A DNA stretch of 64,000 nt, taken from NCBI RefSeq assembly GCF_000332195.1, contig NZ_KB235922.1, forward strand, positions 1,237,902 through 1,301,901, given 5' to 3'. The notes beneath the pieces are model-generated. The model made no database searches and was not told the DNA's origin. It worked only from the letters and a program-made list of their open reading frames with translations. The position numbers and the translations under genes were made by a program. The DNA comes from Pleurocapsa sp. PCC 7319 (GTDB taxonomy: Bacteria; Cyanobacteriota; Cyanobacteriia; Cyanobacteriales; Xenococcaceae). This document shows, in pieces, positions 38,656 to 47,648 of this stretch; position 1 is the first letter of the stretch, and each line of letters starts with the position of its first letter.

Positions 38656-40360
38656 GGACATTTCGCAGGTCAGTCAGCAGATTAAATAATATTTTTGGCA
38701 AGGGTTTCCAAAAAACCGTAAGATCTTCAGTCGGGTGTCAGTAAGATTAGAAACTTGTATTTGATGATTCAAATGAACAAGATGAACCGCCTGAAAACAC
38801 TGAAATACCCATCTTAGTGTAGGAGTAGAGGTGGGTTTCTTGAGTTGGTTGGGAATAGTCTGCTCGGAATGAGCTAAGACTTGTCTTAATTGACGTTGAC
38901 CGAGAGTATAAACTAGCAAACACAAACCCATAACCATTGCCAGGGCTGCCACTCGCCGAGGAGTATTCAAAAAGACACTCGAAGTAAAAAACAGAGGATC
39001 TTTCAAGAATCGGAAACCCCTTTCCGAACTTTGCTGACCTTTATATTCAGTTAAAATCTCATCATTAGTCAGAATCTTCTCATCGAGAACATTAGTAGCG
39101 AGAACAAACCTTCCTGCTTGTCTTCTGGCAATCTCAATTACCTCATCTACAGGAACAACTTGAGCCTTGATACGATAGGTAAAATGTTCAGGAGACTGAT
39201 TTTTCCTAGGTCGTCCTGCCTTTGTGTAGTGAGCATCAGTCTCAATGTCGATTAATTCTAAGGAATGATATTTCCAGTTGCGGCTAAGTTTTTCCGCCGC
39301 TTTTTTGGCATCGGCAGCACAGGCAAAATCTTGTCTCATCAGTGACTTAAGTTCACTTGTCGCTATTTTAAGTTGTTTTGTTAGTCGCTTTTCGAGTTGC
39401 TTGAGATCGCTATTAAGACGCTTTTCACTTTCAATAATTAGCCAACGTTGATGAACTCCTCCATAATCGCAACAACATGATGCAATACGATAACCTGGAA
39501 TTTTGCTCTCAACCAACACCTCGCCTTCGATTGATTCAGCTAAGATTTTGGCGGTTTTTATACTTCGAGGGACAAGGGTAATCCAGTTTAACTCTCCCAG
39601 TTGTTGAATATTTGCTGAACTGTAAAGCGCACTGTCAGCAACGTAGATACTATCCAGATTCCATTCCTGTTTAAATTGCTCGATCAATTGAGCAAAAACA
39701 GCACGGTCGGATTCGTTTCCATTTCCTATCCTCACAAACAGGGGGACATCTCCATCTCCTGTACAGATAACATCCATCATGAATTGTTTTAAATCTGGTC
39801 GATGATCTTTGGAGTAGCCGTAAGTTATCTTGACGGATTCGATTGATTCGGTTGATTCGGTTGATTCATCTGCGGTTTCTATTTCATAGCTTCCCTCCAA
39901 ACTAAAGCTACTCGAATCTAGATGTAGACTCTTGGTCAAAAGGTTAAATCTTTGATGGGCTAACATCGCAATGCTAGTGAATAAGGTCGTTAATCCTTGA
40001 TTCGACAAGCTATCCAAAGCTCTTCCAATTCGGTCATCATTCAGATGTTCTGGTTTAATCCCCTCTCCTAAAAGATGTTCCGTTGCTTTGCCAACGAAAA
40101 ACTCACTAAATAAGTACAGCGGTGCACTGACAAACCCTAATCCATTGAGAATCATAGCTTTCACCACTTGTCCTGTGCTGATGATTTGTTGGGGATGTTG
40201 CTCTATTTGCTTATCTATTTCTTCAACTAATCCTATTTGGTCAACGATTCCTGCTACTATACCTAGGTGGTCTAAGTTTTTAACTTGGATATCCATTCAG
40301 AGGTTATTTTAACTCTTCATTTTAATACCCTATCTTTATTCCTCAACCTGCGAAATCCCC
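38656..40360. mobile_element. Complete IS1634-type insertion sequence
   Basis: The single transposase gene is flanked by 15-base imperfect terminal inverted repeats: GGACATTTCGCAGGT at 38656-38670 and the reverse of GGGGATTTCGCAGGT at 40346-40360. Both sides are bordered by GATTAATC (38648-38655 and 40361-40368), taken as the palindromic target duplication. The element appears intact and recent. Confidence 0.9.
38674..40296 (-). CDS. IS1634-family transposase
   Basis: 540 residues. The N-terminus (NLDHLGIVAGIVDQIGLVEE) is the DUF4277-like domain of IS1634 transposases, and the rest is an IS4-superfamily DDE domain (HLDSSSFSLEG, YVADSALYSSANI, YKGQQSSERGFRFLKDPLF with the late Glu). The C-terminal AMVMGLCLLVYTLGQRQLR segment is also typical. 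It appears full length and has no internal stop. A run of SIE/STE repeats near residues 144-153 reflects a GATTCG(A/G)TT microrepeat. Confidence 0.93.
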   Translation of the reverse strand: MDIQVKNLDHLGIVAGIVDQIGLVEEIDKQIEQHPQQIISTGQVVKAMILNGLGFVSAPLYLFSEFFVGKATEHLLGEGIKPEHLNDDRIGRALDSLSNQGLTTLFTSIAMLAHQRFNLLTKSLHLDSSSFSLEGSYEIETADESTESTESIESVKITYGYSKDHRPDLKQFMMDVICTGDGDVPLFVRIGNGNESDRAVFAQLIEQFKQEWNLDSIYVADSALYSSANIQQLGELNWITLVPRSIKTAKILAESIEGEVLVESKIPGYRIASCCCDYGGVHQRWLIIESEKRLNSDLKQLEKRLTKQLKIATSELKSLMRQDFACAADAKKAAEKLSRNWKYHSLELIDIETDAHYTKAGRPRKNQSPEHFTYRIKAQVVPVDEVIEIARRQAGRFVLATNVLDEKILTNDEILTEYKGQQSSERGFRFLKDPLFFTSSVFLNTPRRVAALAMVMGLCLLVYTLGQRQLRQVLAHSEQTIPNQLKKPTSTPTLRWVFQCFQAVHLVHLNHQIQVSNLTDTRLKILRFFGNPCQKYYLIC

Positions 40361-40431
40361 GATTAATCTAACTATTTTAAGCGTTGACGATACAGTAGTA
40401 GAAAAGCTCTATAGCAATATCACCAATCTTT

Positions 40432-42534
40432 TTACAAAACTTTAATAAATTGACTTGCTCCATGAACTAAAGGCAATAAAGCTCCCGCTTGTTCTGTGCC
40501 ATTAACTCCTAAATCACTGTGACAGAGAAATATTCTGGCTTCTGCTCGACCTAAAAGATCTCGCAAAATACGCTGTAAACGCTGTTTATCCATCTCGTAT
40601 TCATCTTCGGGCATCCAAGTTTTTCCGTTCCATTGTTTCCAGAATAAAGGAGCTGCAAAAAGAGTGGCTGCACCACCCTGGGACCAAAGTGGTGAACTGG
40701 CATCGAGCCAAAATTGCCAACGATGGGACGAGCGCAGAGAGCGATATTGGAAGATCGTAGCTAGGGTCACAGCATTAGAGTTGCTGGGAAATTGGCTGAG
40801 TGGTCTGGGATTAGCGGTAATTGTACCGCGACGTAATAGTTGAATAAATTGAGCTGTGGTTGTCGTTTGGGTTTGGAAACTGGGTTCATTTTGTCTTAGT
40901 CGGCGATCTACTTCCCAGAAATGTTGAGCGGTTTCCATTAATTCTCTTAAAACTGCTATTTTGTCACTGGTCAGATATTTGCCATTACCTAAAAAGTCTT
41001 TAATTGCCTCTGATAATAGAATAGTTGGCGTGATAAAACTTTGTTTTCTTTGTCGCTCTTTACTTGCTTCAATCCATTGAACTATTTCCTGGTATGCATT
41101 TGTGGCTTGATGTCCCAACCGATCCCAACGGGGAAAGGTTTCTACAGAAGATAGATAAGGAGATTCAGGATCGACATGATAGCAATAGTCAGCAATTAGT
41201 CCTGCCCTCACTGGATCGATTTGGGAGACTAACTTCCCAGCTTGGGTTTTTTGGCTAAATACGGTCAGCATTTCGGCAATAGAATCTCTTTCTACTAAGC
41301 GACCTAAATCAGCATAGACTAAGCAAAGTAAAGTTAGTAAGCTTCTGACCAGAGGAGAACTAATGATGGGGCGTTGTTCATTAAGAGGTTTTATAGCAAT
41401 ACCCTGGGCTGAGAGAATCTCTATGAAGCTATAGCGAGCAATTTCATCTAAACCAGGGGCAATAATGGCTATTTCTGAAGGTTCAATTTCCTTCTTTTGA
41501 ACGGCTTGAATAATAATCTCGGCAGTTTTTCGGAGTAATTCAGCGCGGGAGATCGTTTGTAAAGACTGAATGCTATCTGGTGCAGTAATTAGATAAGCTC
41601 TTTCAGTGACTAAATCTACTGCCGTATCAGCAAACTCAACTGCCAAATTACTATTGATAGGCATAGATAATTCTACTTGCTCACAGCGAGCAGCTAAACC
41701 CTCTAGATAGTCTGGGTCGGCATTTAAGCCCAGGCGTATTTTGCCATCAGGGTTATAGGTAAATACAGCAGAAGCCCCTCGATCTAACATTAGCTCAAAC
41801 AAGTCACGAGCGATCGCCGGGTAATCATCAAGATCGTCAGCAAAAATTGCCTGATAGCGACGCTGTAAATGCTGTTGATATCTATGGTTAGGCAACAAAT
41901 AGCGCCAGTAAAGTTCATAGATCAGACCGTAAGTTAGTAAACCTCTTTCTAAACACCATTTACGCCACAGTACAAGCAATTCACCCATTCTTTGCCAGAG
42001 ATTACTTTGATCTCCTTGAGTTAGATCCAATCCTGACAAACCCTGATGCAATATCATTGGGATATCTTCTGTTGGGACACCACTTGCTCCTGCCAACTGC
42101 ATTAAATCTAAGGTTTGGCGCACCAAACGATACTCATTATCTATGGCACACAAATCTTGCCAATCTGGTTGATTACGCCAGAGCTGAGTGGCTAATTCTT
42201 GTTCAGTTTCAGGGCGCAACCTGAGAGGAAATTGAGCTTTGAGCTTTAACTCTTCAAAAATCAAGGGAAAAAATAACATCACTTCGTCAGTGATAAAGCC
42301 GACAGGAGTTTTACATACTACAGGATATGTACCATCGACCGCGAGAACAAGACGGTCATTTAATTCCCGGCGATTATTATTGTTGGCAGCAAAAACGAGA
42401 ATGGCTGAGGCTAGATTCTCAGGAACATTCTTCAGTTTGGGTTTGATTAACTGCTTTCTCACCCAGTTACAAAACTCTGCTACCAGACGAGAGGTTTTTC
42501 CTGTGCGAGTTGTCCCAACTATCCAAAGCGGCAT
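40432..42534 (-). CDS. UvrD/RecB-like superfamily I helicase-related protein
   Basis: 700 residues from ATG 42534 (a GTG at 42543 is an alternative). Walker A GTTRTGKTSRLV at the N-terminus, an FADDLDDYP Walker B-like motif, EIAIIAPGLDEIAR, ISSPLVRSLLTLL and VTLATIFQYRSL correspond to helicase motifs I, II, IV and V of UvrD/AddB-like proteins. It is shorter than UvrD and lacks an obvious nuclease domain. Similar proteins occur in many cyanobacteria, often annotated loosely as recombinases. The gene starts 84 bases after the end of the XRE-ATPase gene on the same strand. A role in recombination or repair is inferred. Confidence 0.65.
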   Translation of the reverse strand: MPLWIVGTTRTGKTSRLVAEFCNWVRKQLIKPKLKNVPENLASAILVFAANNNNRRELNDRLVLAVDGTYPVVCKTPVGFITDEVMLFFPLIFEELKLKAQFPLRLRPETEQELATQLWRNQPDWQDLCAIDNEYRLVRQTLDLMQLAGASGVPTEDIPMILHQGLSGLDLTQGDQSNLWQRMGELLVLWRKWCLERGLLTYGLIYELYWRYLLPNHRYQQHLQRRYQAIFADDLDDYPAIARDLFELMLDRGASAVFTYNPDGKIRLGLNADPDYLEGLAARCEQVELSMPINSNLAVEFADTAVDLVTERAYLITAPDSIQSLQTISRAELLRKTAEIIIQAVQKKEIEPSEIAIIAPGLDEIARYSFIEILSAQGIAIKPLNEQRPIISSPLVRSLLTLLCLVYADLGRLVERDSIAEMLTVFSQKTQAGKLVSQIDPVRAGLIADYCYHVDPESPYLSSVETFPRWDRLGHQATNAYQEIVQWIEASKERQRKQSFITPTILLSEAIKDFLGNGKYLTSDKIAVLRELMETAQHFWEVDRRLRQNEPSFQTQTTTTAQFIQLLRRGTITANPRPLSQFPSNSNAVTLATIFQYRSLRSSHRWQFWLDASSPLWSQGGAATLFAAPLFWKQWNGKTWMPEDEYEMDKQRLQRILRDLLGRAEARIFLCHSDLGVNGTEQAGALLPLVHGASQFIKVL

Positions 42535-42618
42535 AATAAGCACAATTAATTTAAAAGCTATTAGCCTTTAGCTTTTAGCTGTTGTTTAATGTCTAATCAA
42601 CATAAGTCCAGATAGTTA

Positions 42619-44040
42619 TTATAAACCGCGAGCTAGTCGCCAATATTTTTGTACTAACGAATAACGAAAAGTATATAAACTGCCTGAAAGATTATCTTCT
42701 TGCACTAAATAATAATCTTTCATTAACAATCGTAAGACAGTTCTGGCTGTTTCTTTGTCTCTAGTATCGGGTTCACTTTGCAGATATTGCCACAGCCTTT
42801 GAAACGAGGTGGGAGGATTGATTGAGAGAATATCTAAAATATTCAGAGCATAAGGCTTCTGTTCTTCGTTGTAATAATTATCGATTCGTTCGCGATAGTG
42901 ATCCATTTTCCAGAGATTTAATGGACTACGTAAGGATTGATCTACTGTCTCGATAATCTCATCCTGAGTCACTTCACTAGTTGCACCTTTAAGTTGATTA
43001 ATTAAGTGATGAATATAAAAGGGAATGCAGTCTACAGCCAGGGCAATTTCTTCAGCAGTTTTTTGCAGATTAAAAGTGGGTATTTCTTCTCCTTCCAAAA
43101 GTCTAATGGTTAACTCCATCGCATCTTCTAGAGCCAATGGTTGACCATCTACGGGATACATATCATTGGTAGGATCGTTGCTGTAGCCGGCTTTCTGCAA
43201 ATTTTTAATAATGTGGTGTAACCCAATGGAGCCAGAAAACACCATCCGCACATCAGGATAGGTCTGACGAAGCGATCGCAATATATCTAAGAGTTCCATT
43301 GCCACTTGATCGCTGAAATTACCTAACATATGAGGGATCTCATCCCAAATAAAGACAATTTGCTTATTTTGCAAGGTAACTACATCTTCAATGGTCTTAG
43401 TAAGTAGAGTTTTCCAATGCTCTTCTGCCACTTCTGGAAATTGATAAGCACTAAAATAGCTACCTGTTAATTCGCTGAGAAACTCTCTGACTCGCCTAGC
43501 TTTACCTGTTTCTCTTAAATATGTTTCTGTATCCTGCCAAACTCCCTCCACAAAATCAATGGGAGTTCTGACTCCTTCTAAGTCGCGATAGATAGGCAAC
43601 ATATCCTCTGGTGCTTCGGCTTTCATCTTTTTAAGGATGCTACTTTTACCGATTCTTCTCTCACCACTAAAAATAAAGCTTTGTTGTCTTAATCTATCCC
43701 AGAGGTCTTCAATTAACTGTTCCCTACCAACAACCTCATCAGGAGAAATTTGCCCCCCTGGATTTACCTTAAAGTCATCGCTTTTAAACTTGAAACTGGC
43801 AATTTGATCGTTCCATTCTCTCTCTGGTTGAGAAGCACCGTTCCAGTCGAGATTTAATTCCTGACACAGGCGAATAAAAGTGTTTAAGGCAATTGGCTTG
43901 CAATTGATAAACTTAGAAACCGACGAACGAGATATTTCCAGGCGTTCAGCAATTGAGCGTTGCGTTAATTGCTGGGTAGCCAGAGATTCCTCTACTTTTG
44001 TTATCCATTCGCTATTTAACTGTAAGGAGCTACGTGCCAT
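42619..44040 (-). CDS. XRE-type HTH fused to AAA ATPase
   Basis: 473 residues. The first 70 residues contain a Cro/C1-type helix-turn-helix (LTQRSIAERLEISRSSVSKF). An AAA_16/ATPase_2-like NTPase follows: VVGREQLIEDL, Walker A FSGERRIGKSSILKK, Walker B IVFIWDEIPHML, sensor FSGSIGLH. The last 100 residues are a winged-helix lid region. Such proteins are P-loop regulators, some of them tied to mobile elements or stress. The DNA-binding domain suggests autoregulation. Function is unknown. Confidence 0.83.
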   Translation of the reverse strand: MARSSLQLNSEWITKVEESLATQQLTQRSIAERLEISRSSVSKFINCKPIALNTFIRLCQELNLDWNGASQPEREWNDQIASFKFKSDDFKVNPGGQISPDEVVGREQLIEDLWDRLRQQSFIFSGERRIGKSSILKKMKAEAPEDMLPIYRDLEGVRTPIDFVEGVWQDTETYLRETGKARRVREFLSELTGSYFSAYQFPEVAEEHWKTLLTKTIEDVVTLQNKQIVFIWDEIPHMLGNFSDQVAMELLDILRSLRQTYPDVRMVFSGSIGLHHIIKNLQKAGYSNDPTNDMYPVDGQPLALEDAMELTIRLLEGEEIPTFNLQKTAEEIALAVDCIPFYIHHLINQLKGATSEVTQDEIIETVDQSLRSPLNLWKMDHYRERIDNYYNEEQKPYALNILDILSINPPTSFQRLWQYLQSEPDTRDKETARTVLRLLMKDYYLVQEDNLSGSLYTFRYSLVQKYWRLARGL

Positions 44041-44514
44041 ATTGCTTTACTCGTATTGTAGATAACCAAATAACTGCAGACATTAAAACTGTCTTAAGCT
44101 ATCATAAGCAATCTTACTAATACAAAATTGTTGAAAATCTTTGCTTTAATATTTTCTTTTGATTAGATTTTAGAGGGAAGTAGAGGGCTAAGGAAATAAT
44201 TAGCTACCTAACGTAGTCCCTTATCCCTTATCCCTTATTCGTTTACCTTAAAAAGCTTTAAGCTCTAAGCCTTAAGCTTTAAGCTCTAAAGTTTACGCTT
44301 GGTAAACGGCTAACAGTGAGACAGTTCGTTGGCGGGGGAACCCCGCTTAAAGAAACTGTCGTTGGCGGAGCCTTCTCGAAGAGTACCCGAAGGGCTTATA
44401 GCTATCGGGTTTAATGCCCCCAGCAAACGAAGTTTGGTGGTCTACAATTAGGAGAGGTTAAAGCCTCTTATAATTGGCTTACAGCTTACAGCTTATAGCT
44501 GCGGCTCTGCCGCT
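44041..44514. repeat. 0.47 kb intergenic region rich in palindromic and heptamer repeats
   Basis: The left part is unremarkable. From about 44230 there are tandem AAGCTTT/AAGCTCT heptamers, hairpins GTTTAC-GTAAAC, ACAGTT...CGGGG-GAA-CCCCG...AACTGT, CAATTA...AATTG and GCGG-CTCT-CCGC. The heptamer block recurs at 50468-50550. This looks like stacked repetitive or MITE-like DNA with no gene. Confidence 0.65.
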
Positions 44515-45678
44515 TTACTTACCCATACCCAATTGCTGAGCTTTTTGGTAAACTTTTCCTTCGGTTAGGAGCGATGGAGCAATTACTACATCAACTTGCT
44601 GCATTTCTTTAAGATCTTTCGCACCCAAAGTTCCCATACTGGTTTTAATTGCACCCAAGAGATTATGTGTACCATCGTCTAACTTGGCAGGTCCGACCAA
44701 GATTTCTTTGATTGTTCCTGTTGTTCCCACCTTAATACGAGTTCCACGAGGCAATACAGGACTAGGCGTTGCCATGCCCCAATGAAAATCTCCTCCAGGT
44801 GCCTCAGCCGCTCGGGCAATGGGCGATCCAATCATCACAGCATCAGCACCGCAAGCAAGACATTTACAGATATCTCCTCCAGTGATTATGCCACCATCAG
44901 AAATTACCGGGATATATTTGCCAGTTTCAGCATGATAATCATCCCTGGCAGCAGCACAATCTGCAGTAGCAGTAGCTTGAGGAACACCTACACCTAAAAC
45001 ACCTCGGGAAGTACAGGCAGCACCAGGTCCAATTCCAACCAGCACCGCAGCCGCCCCTGCCTTCATTAGTTTCAGCGCTACTTCATAAGTTACGCAGTTG
45101 CCCAACACCACAGGCATCGGCATCTCTTGACAGAAGGTAGCTAAATCGAGGGGCGAGATTGCTTCTGGAGCTAGATGATCGGTAGACACCACCGTAGCTT
45201 GAACAAAGACCAGATCTGCCCCTGCTTCAGCAACGGTTTTGCCGTACTTGCTCGCTCCTGCGGGAGTTAAACTAACTGCCGCGATCGCTCCTTGACTTTT
45301 GATCTCTGTAATTCTTTTAGTGATTAGCTCTGGTTTGATGGGTTCTGCATAGAGTTCCTGCATTAAACCTACAAACTCTTCTTTTCCTACGGAAGCAATT
45401 CGCTCCAAGATTGGTTCGGGGTTTTCATAACGGGTTTGTACCCCTTCTAAATTTAAAACCCCAATTGACCCCAGTTCCGACAATAATACTGCCATTTTGA
45501 CATCTACAACACCATCCATGGCACTTGCCAATATAGGTATTTCGCGGGCAATACCGCCAAGTTCCCAGGTTGTATTTGCCAAACTGGGGTCTAAAGTACG
45601 CACTCCAGGTGAAAGTGCTATTTCATCAAATCCGTAGGCTCTACGAGCCTGTTTTCCGCGACCTATTGATATTTCCAC
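44515..45678 (-). CDS. guaB3: GuaB3-family IMP dehydrogenase-related protein
   Basis: 387 residues from GTG 45678, the usual length of the family; the frame continues to 45720 but the conserved start is IGRGKQARRAYGFDEIAL. The (beta/alpha)8 barrel has the phosphate-binding ISDGGI and CGADAVMIGSPIA motifs and the Cys loop GPGAACTSRGVLG. CBS domains are absent. GuaB3 proteins in cyanobacteria are related to IMP dehydrogenase and were long left unassigned; activity on IMP is probable but cannot be shown here. It is a core gene. Confidence 0.92.
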   Translation of the reverse strand: MEISIGRGKQARRAYGFDEIALSPGVRTLDPSLANTTWELGGIAREIPILASAMDGVVDVKMAVLLSELGSIGVLNLEGVQTRYENPEPILERIASVGKEEFVGLMQELYAEPIKPELITKRITEIKSQGAIAAVSLTPAGASKYGKTVAEAGADLVFVQATVVSTDHLAPEAISPLDLATFCQEMPMPVVLGNCVTYEVALKLMKAGAAAVLVGIGPGAACTSRGVLGVGVPQATATADCAAARDDYHAETGKYIPVISDGGIITGGDICKCLACGADAVMIGSPIARAAEAPGGDFHWGMATPSPVLPRGTRIKVGTTGTIKEILVGPAKLDDGTHNLLGAIKTSMGTLGAKDLKEMQQVDVVIAPSLLTEGKVYQKAQQLGMGK

Positions 45679-45823
45679 GCTCTTGATTCGTTCCCAAAGC
45701 TTATTAGCATAGGCTATCAAATTTTATACTTCTTTGGAAATTGATTAGAGCTTAAAAATGTGTATCAATACTTATGAATTGATGAGAACACAGTCGATTG
45801 AAACTTCTCGAACAAGAAAAATA

Positions 45824-47491
45824 TCAGTTATTAGGTTTTAACTCGTCCAAGACAACAAACCTGATATGATTTAGAGCTAATTCCCCAATGGAGACGGTTT
45901 CCTTCTCTATTTTTACCCCTCCACTAGTGATCATTTCAAAAGCAGTATCCTTGGCCATTTCTGCGTGATACCAAGCTAGTCCCATAAAGAAGCGAGTAGG
46001 ATAAGGACCACCTTCAAAGAGATCGTCTGGATTGGATTCCATTGGTAGCCAGCCATAGCCAGGGAGATAAAACTCCATCCAAACGTGGTTGTAGTCGGGT
46101 TGTAAAGGAATATTTTTCTTCAGCGGATCGCCAGGACATTTGTATCTGCCAACGGTACGACAGGCAATACCATTTAAACGGCACAGAGCCAGTAGTAAGC
46201 CGAGGTATTCGCCACAGGAGCCTACCCCTCTTTTGAGGACGATATCTGGAGTATCGATATGGGGTTTTATGCCATAAGCGAGTTTGTCGTAAACATAGTT
46301 ACGAATACTATAGACTTGCCGCAAAATATTTGTTTCTCTGCCGATCGCTCTTGACGCAGCCTGACGAATGATATCTGTATCCATTGCCAGGTTATCGTTA
46401 TCTGTCAGGTACTTTTGTTTAAATTCCTCTGTAAGTTGAGGTAGATCCTCGCAATGGCGGGGTTGAATCTGATATTTGATGCTCCAGACTTCTAAAATAG
46501 CTTTCCAACCAAAGACATAACGCTGTTCAGAATTAAAGTGCTCAAACTTAAATACAGCAATTCGTTGTCCGTCTTTAACCTGTTCAGTAAAGGGTAGCCC
46601 GATCGCACTAACTTCTCTAATCTTCTGTCTGTCTGTTTCCGCAGGTAAAGCAATACGCCATTCTAAGTCATTTAATTCTATGGGATCGAGGGGAGAAATT
46701 TCCTCTGTGTAAGACATTTCAACTAAATAACCATTGGAAAGGGCATACTTTTCCTCGCGATTGTAGTGAAAATAAAGGGGATGAATAAAAGTGTTATCGC
46801 GATACTGTAATTCGTAATTAGGTTCGGCGTTGGGATTATCGCGAATATAGATCTCACGCTCAGCATAAGCTACATATAAAGTCTCTTGTTCTGTTTCACT
46901 ATCAGTATCAAAAGCTAATCCTGTAGGGGATTCAAAGGGAGTCAGTACACTAAAGATAGTTTCTCCTGTCCCGCGGTCAAGACAGTAGACAGTTTGCTCT
47001 AATGTATCGGTCAGCCAGATTTCTTCTTCTTTGACAGTAATATTTTCGACTCCAATTCCTGGAGCATAAAAGTGAGTAATTTTAGTTGCGCGATCGCGAT
47101 CGTAAATTAAAATCTGTCCTAACTTTTGACTGGTAAGATAGATGGTCGATTCCCAAACAGCTATCCCATCGATGTCGTAATCTAAACGTAAAAATAATTG
47201 CGGTTCAAAATCTTTTGTTACCAACGAACAACAATAGACACATTCGCGATTGGTAAACCAGAGAATATTATCAGTAATTGCTAACCCCGTTGCCCCTAAA
47301 AAATCTGACCAATAGTAAGTATTTAAAATAGTGGTGTTTTCTGTTTTGGGATCGATCTTTAATAAATAACCGTTGTGAGAATCGAGTGCCCAAACAAAGC
47401 CTTCGTGAAACACAATACCGTAAATTGAACTAGCCGCGATCGGTCTTATGGTTTTACTGGCTTGAACGGCACTAGACTGTTTCGGGGTCAT
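45824..47491 (-). CDS. Beta-propeller plus transglutaminase-like protein
   Basis: 555 residues. The N-terminal 230 residues form propeller-like repeats (GFVWALDSHNGYLLKIDP, ILWFTNRECVYC, IWLTDTLEQTVYCLDRGTG). The C-terminal part (about 360-500) is a transglutaminase/protease-like domain with the Cys in GVGSCGEYLGLLLAL, the His in YNHVWMEFYLPGYGW and the Asp in ESNPDD. There is no signal peptide. Proteins with this domain act as cysteine proteases or amidases; the target is unknown. It stands alone, 103 bases or so upstream of the guaB3 end on the same strand. Confidence 0.82.
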   Translation of the reverse strand: MTPKQSSAVQASKTIRPIAASSIYGIVFHEGFVWALDSHNGYLLKIDPKTENTTILNTYYWSDFLGATGLAITDNILWFTNRECVYCCSLVTKDFEPQLFLRLDYDIDGIAVWESTIYLTSQKLGQILIYDRDRATKITHFYAPGIGVENITVKEEEIWLTDTLEQTVYCLDRGTGETIFSVLTPFESPTGLAFDTDSETEQETLYVAYAEREIYIRDNPNAEPNYELQYRDNTFIHPLYFHYNREEKYALSNGYLVEMSYTEEISPLDPIELNDLEWRIALPAETDRQKIREVSAIGLPFTEQVKDGQRIAVFKFEHFNSEQRYVFGWKAILEVWSIKYQIQPRHCEDLPQLTEEFKQKYLTDNDNLAMDTDIIRQAASRAIGRETNILRQVYSIRNYVYDKLAYGIKPHIDTPDIVLKRGVGSCGEYLGLLLALCRLNGIACRTVGRYKCPGDPLKKNIPLQPDYNHVWMEFYLPGYGWLPMESNPDDLFEGGPYPTRFFMGLAWYHAEMAKDTAFEMITSGGVKIEKETVSIGELALNHIRFVVLDELKPNN

Positions 47492-47648
47492 ATAGTCAGA
47501 AAAGTTGGATTTTTTTAAATTTTATATTTGTTTCGTCAATATTAGTGTCGATATTGAACAATAAAGATACACTAACGTAACCATTAGCAACTAACAATAA
47601 GCGAATAGTAACTAGCTTTTCCTTTAGCACTTTTTCAACAGGTTTCTT

